This document shows positions 32,916 to 40,942 of a DNA stretch of 64,000 nucleotides, piece by piece (position 1 is the first letter of the stretch; the number at the start of each line of letters is the position of its first letter). The stretch lies in NCBI RefSeq assembly GCF_014701095.1, contig NZ_AP023439.1, positions 186,001 to 250,000 of the forward strand. Reading direction: 5' to 3'. The stretch comes from Streptomyces tuirus (GTDB taxonomy: Bacteria > Actinomycetota > Actinomycetes > Streptomycetales > Streptomycetaceae). Under the pieces are notes generated by a model. The model made no database searches, was not told where the DNA came from, and was given only the letters and a program-made list of their open reading frames with translations. The translations under genes were made by a program, and so were the position numbers.

Positions 32916-33587
32916 TCAGCCGAGCGGCTTCGCGGTGTCGCGCAGGACGGCCAGCGCGGGCCCGTACATGCGGGCCTTGATGGTGCCGAGGGTGTCGCCG
33001 GCCTTCCCCACCTGGGCCTGGGCGAGCTCGATGGCGATCGTGCGGACGGCGTCCTCGGCCACCGCCTGGTCGACGATGCCGACGGCGGCGGCGTCGGTTC
33101 CGCCGTAGCGGTGGGCCGTGACCATGGCCCGGTGCGCGGCCTGCGGGGCCAGTCGGGCCTGGATCAGGGCGGCCATGCCGGGGGTGAAGGGGATGTTGAT
33201 GTCCGCCTCGGGCAGGCACCAGTAGCCGCGGTCGGCGCGCATGACGCGAAAGTCGTGGGCCAGCGAGAACATGGCTCCGGCGGCGAACGTGTGCCCCTGC
33301 AGGGCCGCCACCGTGATCAACGGCAACGACAGCGTCCGCGCGAACAGTTCATGGACGGAGACGACGTAGTCGTGGTACTGGTCGGCGTGGGCGAACAGCC
33401 AGTCCAGGTCGAGGCCGTTGGAGTAGAACTTCCCGGTGGCCGCGGTGACCAGGGCCCGGGGGCCGTCCGTCTTCTCGACCTCGTCCAGGGCGGCGCCGAC
33501 AGCGGCGAGCCAGTCGGGGTGGAAGCGGTTCTCGCCGTCTCCGAGGTCGAGGACGAAGACGTTGTCGTGGCGCTCGAGCGTGGGCAT
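32916..33587 (-). CDS. Enoyl-CoA hydratase/isomerase family protein
   Basis: The 223-residue crotonase-fold protein starts MPTLERHDNVFVLDLG and shows the oxyanion-hole segments TGKFYSNGLDLDWL and LQGHTFAAGAMFSLAHD. The acidic residue in PEADINIPFTPGM may be catalytic. It resembles the compact enoyl-CoA isomerases of streptomycetes, likely acting in fatty-acid oxidation. Start ATG behind GAGGAAG. It lies immediately downstream of a broken TetR gene in the same direction, which probably once controlled it. Confidence 0.85.
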   Translation of the reverse strand: MPTLERHDNVFVLDLGDGENRFHPDWLAAVGAALDEVEKTDGPRALVTAATGKFYSNGLDLDWLFAHADQYHDYVVSVHELFARTLSLPLITVAALQGHTFAAGAMFSLAHDFRVMRADRGYWCLPEADINIPFTPGMAALIQARLAPQAAHRAMVTAHRYGGTDAAAVGIVDQAVAEDAVRTIAIELAQAQVGKAGDTLGTIKARMYGPALAVLRDTAKPLG

Positions 33588-33599
33588 AGCGGCTTCCTC

Positions 33600-33959
33600 A
33601 CGGGTGGGGTCAGGGCGGTTGGCGGGGTGATCACGGCCTGGGGCCGGGTCTCCGGCCTGTTCTGGAGTGCGTGGATCAGAAGGTCATGGATCTCGGCGGC
33701 GGCCGCCTCCAGCGCGGCGGGGCTCCGTTCGGCCCGGCACATGATCACCGAGCCTTCGACCGCGGCGATGATGAAGACGGCCAGCCGCTTTCCCCGCTGC
33801 TCGGGAAGGCCGTGGGAAATGGTGGTAGACCGAGCCCCTGGGGGCGCCGCCGTGCGCCGGCACCCGGTCGATGCTCGTCGCGCCGACGCCGTACTCGCGC
33901 AGCATTTCCGCCGCGCTGAGGACCATCCGCTCACGACTGTCGCTCCTGCGCGGACTCAT
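33600..33959 (-). pseudogene. TetR-family regulator with internal deletion and frameshift
   Basis: From ATG at 33957-33959 the first frame reads MSPRRSDSRERMVLSAAEML through a normal TetR helix-turn-helix up to GSVYHHFP. The frame then stops making sense, while the adjacent frame at once reads GLPEQRGKRLAVFIIAAVEG and VIMCRAERS, the C-terminal end of the same TetR subfamily. About 100 central residues, the ligand-binding core, are missing and the two ends are out of frame. A functional repressor is unlikely. A sequencing error could explain the frameshift but not the missing core. Confidence 0.78.
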
Positions 33960-34074
33960 GGGGCCACCGGCCCGGTGGCCGGGGCGGAACAGGACCGCGC
34001 GTCCGGTTGTCGCTCGGCGGGGCATGGCCAGGACCACCCTTCTCGGCTCCGGCACGGGTCGTTCCCAAGGAGAG

Positions 34075-34086
34075 TACTGGTCGGTA
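34075..34086. promoter_or_regulatory. Possible TetR operator in a 350-bp intergenic gap
   Basis: The gap 33960-34309 between the broken TetR gene and the small monooxygenase gene contains the imperfect palindrome TACTGGTCGGTA. TetR proteins of this subfamily often bind such GACC/GGTC half-sites in the divergent gap. With its repressor broken, the site may be orphaned. I see nothing else in the gap. Confidence 0.35.
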
Positions 34087-34309
34087 ACTTATGGGCATCG
34101 CATAGAACACGCAAGACCTTGCCGACCGGCCCGGAAGCCGTCGGCGATGACGGGCACGCACCCCGAGCTCTGCGCGCAGTCGGGTGTCCCGTACCCCGGC
34201 CGAGGGGGCTTTTCCGGTGATCTTCTCCCGCCTGCCGCCCGACCCACCTCCCACGGCGGGTACCTCGTCTGCGCACAGGACTACGCCGAGACGTACGAGG
34301 AGACAGCCC

Positions 34310-34594
34310 ATGTACGCAGTGATCCGCCGGTACGAAGGGGTGACCGAGCCGGCCGAGGCCGGACGTCGGGTGAACGAGGAGTTCTTGCCGCTGGTCCGCG
34401 AGGTCCAGGGTTTCGTGGCCTACTACTGGGTCGATGCCGGGGACGGGGTGATGGTGTCGACGAGTGTCTTCCACGACCGGTCCGGCGCCGAGGAGTCGAC
34501 CCGCAGGGCGAAGGACTTCGTCCGGGACCGCCTCGCCGCGCTGCTTCCCCAGCCGCCCCAGGTCACAGCCGGAGAGGTCCTGGCCGCGTCGTAG
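34310..34594 (+). CDS. Small ABM-fold (dimeric alpha/beta barrel) protein
   Basis: The 94-residue protein MYAVIRRYEGV... has the antibiotic-biosynthesis-monooxygenase-like ferredoxin fold, with VREVQGFVAYYWVDAG and STSVFHDRSGAEEST. Such proteins are small oxygenases, heme-degrading enzymes or stress proteins; homologues without known function are common in streptomycetes. I chose ATG at 34310-34312, preceded by GAGGAG; a longer frame upstream adds 42 residues without support. It is divergent from the broken TetR gene and is its likely former target. Confidence 0.75.
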   Translation: MYAVIRRYEGVTEPAEAGRRVNEEFLPLVREVQGFVAYYWVDAGDGVMVSTSVFHDRSGAEESTRRAKDFVRDRLAALLPQPPQVTAGEVLAAS

Positions 34595-34685
34595 CGGCTG
34601 CCCCACGGCCGGAGGCGCGACCGACGTCGTGCCGGCCCGTCCTACGCTTCCCTGACCGCCCGCAGTGGCGCACGGGGCGGTGTCC

Positions 34686-34911
34686 GGCGACGTCAACGGT
34701 GACGGATACCGCGCGACGCCGTGCCGCCCGCGCCCGGTGAGAACGTCGCGGGGAAGGCGGGAGCCGGTGCCGTGGTCGTGCTTCACGGAGCGAAGTCGGG
34801 GCTGTCGACGTCCCGGCGGGCGGTCATCCCGCCGCACACGGCGGGGTGCCGGGTGCGGCCGCGACGGATGACCGCTTCGGTGCCGCGACCAGCCTCCTCG
34901 GACGGACCTGA
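34686..34911 (+). pseudogene. FG-GAP/integrin-like repeat gene remnant
   Basis: Three successive reading frames carry pieces of the FG-GAP repeat seen in secreted Streptomyces proteins: GDVNGDGYR in one, APGENVAGKAGAGAVVVLHG with GLSTSRRAVI in the second, and VPGAAATDDRFGAATSL in the third, ending in a stop. At least two frameshifts and the loss of both ends make this a gene fossil. It fills most of the 344-bp gap between the monooxygenase-fold gene and the convergent sigma-factor gene. Confidence 0.68.
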
Positions 34912-34938
34912 CGCGGACGCACGCCGTCCGCCGGAGAG

Positions 34939-35784
34939 TCAGCTGGTGGTGAGCATGCCCTCGCGCAGCCGGGCCAGGCAGCGCGAGAGCAGGCGGGAGA
35001 CGTGCATCTGGGAGACGCCGAGGCGTTCGCCGATCTGGGCCTGGGTGAGTTCCTCCGCGAAGCGCCACTGGATGATCTGCCGGTCGCGTTCGTCGAGTGC
35101 GGCGATCATCGGTGCCAGTGCGTGGAAGTCCTCCACGAGTTCGAGCGCCCGGTCGTCGACGCCGATGAAGTCCGCCAAGGCCGTCTCACCGTCCTCGCTG
35201 CCGCCGATCGCCGCGTCCAGAGAGGTGGAGTTGTAGCCGTTGGAGGCCAGCCGGGCCTCCCTGACCTCGTCCTCGGGCAGGCTCATCAGCTCCGACAGTT
35301 CCTTCACCGTCGGGGTGCGGCCGAGGCGGCTGCGGAGTTCCTCGGTGGCACGGGCGAGTTGGACGCGGGCCTCCTGCAGCCGGCGCGGGACGTGCACGGC
35401 CCAGGTGGTGTCGCGGAAGAACCGCTTGATCTCGCCGACGATGTAGGGGATGGCGAAGGAGGTGAACTCCACCTCCCGGGTCAGCTCGAACCGGTCGATG
35501 GCCTTGATCAGGCCGATCATGCCGACCTGGACGATGTCCTCCATCTCCTCCGGCCCACGGCTGCGGAACCGTCCCGCCGCGAAGCGGACCAGGGACATGT
35601 TCATCTCGATCAGCGTGTTCCGTGCGTACTGGTACTCGGGTGTCCCCTCCTCCAGCGCCGCGAGCTGGTCGAAGAACAGACGCGTCAGCTGCCGGGCGTC
35701 CTTCGGTGCGATGCGTGAGGGTTCGGCGACCTCCGGCAGGCCATCCACGTCCGTGTCCGTCTTCGCCGTAGCCACTGTCGCCAC
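34939..35784 (-). CDS. SigB/SigF-family RNA polymerase sigma factor
   Basis: A 281-residue type III sigma factor with region 2 (MSLVRFAAGRF, EDIVQVGMIGLIKAIDRFE, FTSFAIPYIVGEIKRFFRD), region 3 (RTPTVKELSELMSLPEDEV) and region 4 (AQIGERLGVSQMHVSRLLSR). It belongs to the SigB/SigF group, which in Streptomyces governs stress responses and sporulation, usually under anti-sigma control. No anti-sigma gene is adjacent. The GTG at 35782-35784 is chosen for its GGGGAGGGAAG ribosome site; a longer frame upstream runs toward the tandem repeat. Confidence 0.9.
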   Translation of the reverse strand: MATVATAKTDTDVDGLPEVAEPSRIAPKDARQLTRLFFDQLAALEEGTPEYQYARNTLIEMNMSLVRFAAGRFRSRGPEEMEDIVQVGMIGLIKAIDRFELTREVEFTSFAIPYIVGEIKRFFRDTTWAVHVPRRLQEARVQLARATEELRSRLGRTPTVKELSELMSLPEDEVREARLASNGYNSTSLDAAIGGSEDGETALADFIGVDDRALELVEDFHALAPMIAALDERDRQIIQWRFAEELTQAQIGERLGVSQMHVSRLLSRCLARLREGMLTTS

Positions 35785-35881
35785 GATGCTTCCCTCCCCT
35801 GTAGCTGCACGTTGCCGGCCTCCCGTGGGCTGACGAACGCGCGTGTACCCCGGCATGTACAGAGCATGCACGCCCCGCGCG

Positions 35882-36023
35882 ATCCGGAGCGAAGTCACCA
35901 TCCGGGGAGTGTCACCATCCGGAGCGGAGTCACCATCCGGAGCGGAGTCACCATCCGGAGCGAAGTCACCATCCGGGGAGTGTCACCATCCCGAGCGGAG
36001 TCACCATCCGGAGCGGTGTCACC
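35882..36023 (+). repeat. Eight-copy tandem repeat, 17-18 bp unit
   Basis: Eight head-to-tail units fill 35882-36023. The main unit is ATCCGGAGCGGAGTCACC (18 bp), with single-base variants; units 2 and 7 are the 17-bp form ATCCGGGGAGTGTCACC. The array lies between the divergent sigma-factor and subtilisin genes, a 372-bp gap that holds both promoters. Short open frames across it are artefacts of the repeat. It may be a cluster of regulator sites or a slippage-generated array. Confidence 0.95.
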
Positions 36024-36156
36024 TACTTGTCTCCCCCGACGATCAAAGCGCCGCAGCCCCTTCCCTTGTCATGCCCTCATCTGAAATCTTGCGTCGACCC
36101 ATTCGACCCACGGCCCGGCGGGCACCACCCCTTGCCCCGGGCTCCCGGAGGATGCT

Positions 36157-37968
36157 GTGACAACCCCCCGCATATCCCGTCGCCGTCTCAGACGGTCGCT
36201 GCTGTCCGTCGCCGCTGCCGGAGCGGCCCTCGCGCTCGCCACGCCCGCCGGAGCGGCCGACGTGGACACCGGCCTTCCGCCCGGTCCGGCCGCGGCCCCC
36301 GCCGCCGTGCCCGCCCAGACCGCCGCCGGGTGGGCCGCCGGAACCCGCTCCTACCTCGTCATCACCGCTCCCGGTGACACCACCGCCGCCCGCAACGCAG
36401 TGGCGGCGAACGGCGGTTCGGTCTTCGCGCACTACGACGCGATCGGTGTCGTGGTCGCCCACTCCTCGTCGGCCGGCTTCGCCGCCGCGATGCGCTCCGT
36501 CACGGGCGTGCAGAAGGTGGGTGCGACCCGCACCTCGGACGTCCCCGCCGACGCCTACTCCCCCACCCTGCCGACCGCCCCCGGGCAGTCGTCCACCACG
36601 CTCACCGAGACCGCGCGGTGGGACATGACCCGGATCAAAGCCGACAAGGCCTGGGCCGTCAGCACCGGCTCGCCGTCCGTCACGGTGGGCGTCCTCGACA
36701 CCGGAGTCGACGACCGGCACCAGGACATCGCGCCCAACTTCGACACGGCGGACTCCGTCTCCTGCGCCTACGGCAAGGCCGACACCCGGGCCGGCGCCTG
36801 GCGTGACGTCGGCAGCCACGGCACACACGTCGCGGGCACCATCGCCGCCGCGAAGAACGGCAAGGGCGTGGTCGGGGTCGCGCCCGGCGTGAAGATCGCC
36901 TCCGTGCGTATCGCGGAGCCGAGTACGAGCATGTTCTTCGCAGAGAACACCATCTGCGGCTTCATATGGGCCGGTGACCACGGCTTCGACGTCACCAACA
37001 ACAGCTATTACACGGACCCCTGGATGTTCAACTGCCCCGACGACCCGGACCAGGCGGCCATCATCGAGGGTGTGCGCCGGGCTCAGGAGTACGCCGAGGG
37101 CAAGGGCTCGCTCCAGGTCGCGGCGGCGGGCAACTCCAACTACGACCTGGCGAACAAGCGCAGCGACAGCTCCAGCCCGAACGACTCCACTCCCGTCAAC
37201 CGCACCATCACCAACGCCTGCATCGACATCCCGACGGAGCTGCCGGGCGTGGTGACCGTCGCGGCGATGGGCAACGGGAACATCAAGGCGTCGTACTCCA
37301 ACTTCGGCCGGGACGTCATCGACGTGGCGGCCCCGGGCGGCGACGGAGCCTACGGCGTCTACTCCACGCTCCCCGGCGGCAAGTACGGGAACATGAACGG
37401 CACGTCGATGGCGTCGCCGCACGTCGCCGGTGTCGCCGCGCTGCTGAAGAGCGCCGACCCGGCCGCCACCCCCGCTGATCTGCGCGCGTGGCTGGGGACC
37501 CAGGCCACGGACACCGCGTGCCCCTCCGACGGCCGCTGCACCGGTACGACGGCGAAGAACGCCTTCTTCGGGGAGGGCCAGGTCGACGCGCTGAAGGCCG
37601 TCGGTGGCAGCACCCCGCCGCCCGGCCGGTACTTCGAGAACACCGCCGACGTCACCGTCGCCGACAACGCCACCGTGGAGTCACCGATCACCGTGGCCGG
37701 AGTGACGGGCAACGCCCCGGCCGCGCTGAAGGTCGGCGTGGACGTCAAGCACACGTACCGCGGCGACCTGGTGCTGTCCCTCGTCGCTCCGGACGGATCG
37801 GTCTACTCCCTGGAGGACTTCGCCGACGGCGACAGCGGGGACGACGTGGTGAAGACGTACACGGTGGACGCCTCGTCGGAGACCGCGTCCGGTACCTGGA
37901 AGCTGCGTGTCCGCGACATCGCGGCACAGGACACCGGGCGGATCGACGCCTGGAACCTCACCTTCTAA
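36157..37968 (+). CDS. Secreted subtilisin-family (S8) serine protease with P-domain
   Basis: The 603-residue protein has a signal peptide with RRRLRR and a hydrophobic stretch ending in ATPAGAA, a propeptide (about 35-140), then the S8 catalytic domain with Asp in GVLDTGVDD, His in GSHGTHVAGT, oxyanion Asn in TNNSYYT and Ser in NGTSMASPHVAG. The last 120 residues form a P/proprotein-convertase domain (VKHTYRGDLVLSLVAPDG, GTWKLRVRD). It is an extracellular protease. Start GTG at 36157-36159 behind GGAGG. Confidence 0.93.
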   Translation: MTTPRISRRRLRRSLLSVAAAGAALALATPAGAADVDTGLPPGPAAAPAAVPAQTAAGWAAGTRSYLVITAPGDTTAARNAVAANGGSVFAHYDAIGVVVAHSSSAGFAAAMRSVTGVQKVGATRTSDVPADAYSPTLPTAPGQSSTTLTETARWDMTRIKADKAWAVSTGSPSVTVGVLDTGVDDRHQDIAPNFDTADSVSCAYGKADTRAGAWRDVGSHGTHVAGTIAAAKNGKGVVGVAPGVKIASVRIAEPSTSMFFAENTICGFIWAGDHGFDVTNNSYYTDPWMFNCPDDPDQAAIIEGVRRAQEYAEGKGSLQVAAAGNSNYDLANKRSDSSSPNDSTPVNRTITNACIDIPTELPGVVTVAAMGNGNIKASYSNFGRDVIDVAAPGGDGAYGVYSTLPGGKYGNMNGTSMASPHVAGVAALLKSADPAATPADLRAWLGTQATDTACPSDGRCTGTTAKNAFFGEGQVDALKAVGGSTPPPGRYFENTADVTVADNATVESPITVAGVTGNAPAALKVGVDVKHTYRGDLVLSLVAPDGSVYSLEDFADGDSGDDVVKTYTVDASSETASGTWKLRVRDIAAQDTGRIDAWNLTF

Positions 37969-38008
37969 CAGGGGGCTTCCACCGAGTCCGTGAACTCCTC
38001 GCGGCGGA

Positions 38009-38029
38009 GCGGCGTCAGCGCTGCGCCGC
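38009..38029. terminator. Weak hairpin between convergent genes
   Basis: GCGGCG at 38009-38014 and CGCCGC at 38024-38029 flank a 9-base loop containing AGCGCT. It sits in the 91-bp gap between the convergent protease and P450 genes and may end transcription from both sides. The stem is short, so confidence is low. Confidence 0.35.
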
Positions 38030-38059
38030 GACGAGCAGGAGCGCGGATGCCCGGCGCCC

Positions 38060-39256
38060 TCACCACGTCACGGGCAGCTCCAGGGGGAAGCGGCGGATGG
38101 TCCGGGTGTCCCAGAGCACGTCCTCGGCCGGTACGGCCAGCCGCAGTTCGGGGAGGCGGGTGAACAGGACCCCGATCGCGGTTCTGAGTTCCGCGACGGC
38201 GAGGGTGCTGGCGACGCAGTGATGGCCGCCCCAGCCGAACGTCATATGGGGGTGGGGCGCTCGGTCGACGTCGAGGACGTCGGGGTCGGCGAACACCTCC
38301 GGGTCCCGGTTGGCCGCCAGATAGGAGACGTGCACGAAGTCACCGGCGCGGATCAGCACTCCTTCCAGCTCCACGTCCTCCAGTGCGACGCGCGGGATGC
38401 CGACGCCCTTGCGGAAGGGGATGTGCCGCAGGAGTTCGTCCAGCAGCCGGGGAAGCCGCTCGGGGCTGCGCCGCAGCAGTTCGTGGAGCTCGGGGCGGGT
38501 CAGCAGGGTGTAGGCGATGTTGCTGATCTGGCAGGTGGCCGTGTCGTTGCCGCTGAGGATGAGGGTCAGCGCCAGGACGGCCAGTTCGTCGTCGCTCAGG
38601 GGCTCCTCCCCCGAATCGCCGGCGGCCATGGTGGTGATGAGGTCGCTGCCCCCGTCCTTGCGGCGATCGGCGACGAGCGCGGTGAAGTAGGCGCGCAGGT
38701 GCTGCTTGGCTTCGGCCGCCGCCTGCCGGGCTTCGGGCGCGGTGGTCAGCATCTGCTGGGTGCGGAGCAGCATGAGCGGCCGGTCCTCGTCGGGTACGTC
38801 CAGCAGCGCGCAGATGGTGTGGTTGGGCAGCGGCTCGGACAGGCGACGGGCCAGGTCGGCCGGCGGGCCCTGCTCGATCATCTCGTCCACGAGCCGGTGG
38901 GCCACCTCTTCGATGGCCGGCGTCATGCGTTTCACGCTGCTCTGGGTGAAGGCCCGTGCTGCGGCATGGCGCAGCCGGGTGCCGCGCGGCGGGTCCATGA
39001 CGTTGATCGATTCCGGGGAGACGATCGGCTCGGGAGTCATCCGGGGGTAGTCCCGGCCGACGATGGCGGCCCGGCTGAACCTGGGGTCGGTCGTCACCTG
39101 GCGTACGCCGTCGAAGGTGGTGACCAGCCATGCCTCGGCCTCGCCGTAGGAGAGCCGGATACGGCTGACCGGGCCGCGGGCCATGAGCTGGGCGAGGCAC
39201 GGGTCGAACTCGAGTTGTTCGCTGTAGTCGAAGGGGCAGGCGGCGGTGTGAGCCAT
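38060..39256 (-). CDS. Cytochrome P450
   Basis: A 398-residue class I bacterial P450. The I-helix reads LILSGNDTATCQ, the ExxR motif is ELLR in LLDELLRHIP, and the heme ligand Cys lies in FGWGGHHCVAS. The size and N-terminus (MAHTAACPFDYSE) fit the CYP105/107-like soluble group that uses ferredoxin partners. No ferredoxin is adjacent. It is divergently paired, over a 155-bp gap, with an FAD-dependent aromatic hydroxylase. Substrate unknown. The ATG at 39254-39256 follows AGGAG; an extra 40 upstream residues are unlikely. Confidence 0.92.
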   Translation of the reverse strand: MAHTAACPFDYSEQLEFDPCLAQLMARGPVSRIRLSYGEAEAWLVTTFDGVRQVTTDPRFSRAAIVGRDYPRMTPEPIVSPESINVMDPPRGTRLRHAAARAFTQSSVKRMTPAIEEVAHRLVDEMIEQGPPADLARRLSEPLPNHTICALLDVPDEDRPLMLLRTQQMLTTAPEARQAAAEAKQHLRAYFTALVADRRKDGGSDLITTMAAGDSGEEPLSDDELAVLALTLILSGNDTATCQISNIAYTLLTRPELHELLRRSPERLPRLLDELLRHIPFRKGVGIPRVALEDVELEGVLIRAGDFVHVSYLAANRDPEVFADPDVLDVDRAPHPHMTFGWGGHHCVASTLAVAELRTAIGVLFTRLPELRLAVPAEDVLWDTRTIRRFPLELPVTW

Positions 39257-39411
39257 GTGTGCTCCTGAGCTCGTGCGGTGGTGCGGCCATGTGGGCGGAA
39301 CCGGTCGGCACGGGCCACGGCCGCCCCGCCCGTGGGGGACATTTCGCATAGTGCGGCAGAGCGCCGCTCCATGCATCCAGTGCCGGGGCAGACGGCAGAA
39401 AGCGGGGAGTC

Positions 39412-40917
39412 GTGCCCGATCCCACCTCTCGGACAGCGCAGCAGCCGACCGTCGACGTGCTGGTCGTCGGCGGCGGACCGACCGGCCTCACCCTCGCCTG
39501 TGACCTGGCCAGGCGCGGCATGCGGACCCATGTCATCGAGGCGGGCGACCGGCTCCCCGCCGGTTCCCGCGGCAAGAGCCTTCAGGCACGCACGCTGGAG
39601 GCGTTCGACGACCTCGGCGTCATCGACGCGGTGCATGCCGCCGGTTCCCCGTTCCCGCCCATGCAGACCTGGCGCGACGGCGAGCGCCGGGGTGAGTGGT
39701 GGCTGATCGAACCGGACCCGGAGGCGCCGGTGTCGGGTCAGCCGCAGCAGTGGCTCATTCCCCAGTGGCGCACGCAGGAGATCCTGCGCGATCGCCTGCT
39801 CGAACTGGGCGGAACGCTGGAGTGCGGTGCCCGGCTCGTGTCTTTGACGCAGACGGACACGCATGTGAGCGCCGAAGTGGCGCAGTCCGACGGCGTTCGT
39901 CGCCTGATGACGGTGCCTTACCTGGTGGGCGCCGACGGCAGCCACAGTGCGGTGCGCGAGTCCCTCGGCATCGCGATGAAGGGCGAGGACCGCGGGCTGC
40001 GCTCGGCGGTGGTGGCGGACGTACGCGTGCCGGGCCTGGACCGCGATCACTGGCACATCTGGCCCGACGACCCGCCGGGTGAGCTGCTGCTGTGCCCGCT
40101 GCCGGGAACCGCCGACTTCCAGCTGAACGCCAAGATCACGGGCGATGAGTTCACCGCGACGGCCGAGACCGTGCGCGCCCTGGTCGCCGAGCGGACCCAT
40201 CTGCCCCCGGACGCCGTCACCGAGGTGGTGTGGAGCTCGTTCTACCGGCCGCGCACCGCGATGGCCGAACGCTTCCGTCAGGGGCGCGTCTTCCTCGCCG
40301 GGGACGCCGCCCACCTGCACCCGCCCGGCGGTGGCCAAGGGCTGAACATCGGCGTGCAGGACGCCTACAACCTCGGCTGGAAGCTCGGCCAGGTCATCGG
40401 CCGCGGTGCCCCGGACACGCTGCTGGACAGCTATGAAGCCGAGCGCCGGCCCGCCGCGGCGGGCGTGCTGGACCTCAGCACGCGCCTGTACCGGGCCGGC
40501 CGCAAACCCGAGGACGGTGGGCAGTCACGCTTCCGGGGGCGGGTCTGCCACCTGCTGTCGGTGCACTACCGCGACAGTGCGCTCTCGGCCGACGCCCGCG
40601 CACTGCGTTCCCCGACGGGGGTACGGGCCGGCGACCGGGCGCCCGACCTCCCGTGCGTCACCGCCGACGGCCCCTGCCGGAATCTCTTCGAGCTGCTGAG
40701 AGGCCCGGACTTCACCCTGCTGGCGGTGAACTGCGTGCCGCCCCGCGCGACACCGGGTGTCCGCACCCATCACGTGACGGGCGGGCCGCTCGCCGAGGAG
40801 CTCGGCACCGGCCTGTTCCTGATCCGCCCCGACCACCACATCGCCCTGGCCGCCGACAGCCCGGAGGAGGTGGGCCGCTACCTGGCGCGGATGGGTCTGC
40901 TGAGCGGCGAGGGCTAG
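39412..40917 (+). CDS. FAD-dependent aromatic monooxygenase (PHBH/PgaE-type)
   Basis: The 501-residue flavoprotein has the dinucleotide motif VLVVGGGPTGLTLAC, the NAD(P)H/FAD motif YLVGADGSHSAVRE, and GRVFLAGDAAHLHPPGGGQGLN, followed by a thioredoxin-like C-terminal domain. These enzymes hydroxylate phenolic or polyketide-like aromatics with NADPH. Divergent from the P450 gene; both probably act on one compound or are co-regulated. Start GTG behind GGGGAG. It could also inactivate an aromatic antibiotic, as rifampicin monooxygenases do. Confidence 0.9.
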   Translation: MPDPTSRTAQQPTVDVLVVGGGPTGLTLACDLARRGMRTHVIEAGDRLPAGSRGKSLQARTLEAFDDLGVIDAVHAAGSPFPPMQTWRDGERRGEWWLIEPDPEAPVSGQPQQWLIPQWRTQEILRDRLLELGGTLECGARLVSLTQTDTHVSAEVAQSDGVRRLMTVPYLVGADGSHSAVRESLGIAMKGEDRGLRSAVVADVRVPGLDRDHWHIWPDDPPGELLLCPLPGTADFQLNAKITGDEFTATAETVRALVAERTHLPPDAVTEVVWSSFYRPRTAMAERFRQGRVFLAGDAAHLHPPGGGQGLNIGVQDAYNLGWKLGQVIGRGAPDTLLDSYEAERRPAAAGVLDLSTRLYRAGRKPEDGGQSRFRGRVCHLLSVHYRDSALSADARALRSPTGVRAGDRAPDLPCVTADGPCRNLFELLRGPDFTLLAVNCVPPRATPGVRTHHVTGGPLAEELGTGLFLIRPDHHIALAADSPEEVGRYLARMGLLSGEG

Positions 40918-40942
40918 AGGGTCGTGGGGGTGCGGCCCGGCC

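Noticed and set aside
35882..36023. CRISPR-like array
   Set aside because: Units are 17-18 bp and directly adjacent with no unique spacers, and no cas genes are present.
35812..36160. Short frames encoding repeated TIRSGV-type peptides
   Set aside because: They are produced by the 18-bp tandem repeat; no ribosome site or homologue supports them.
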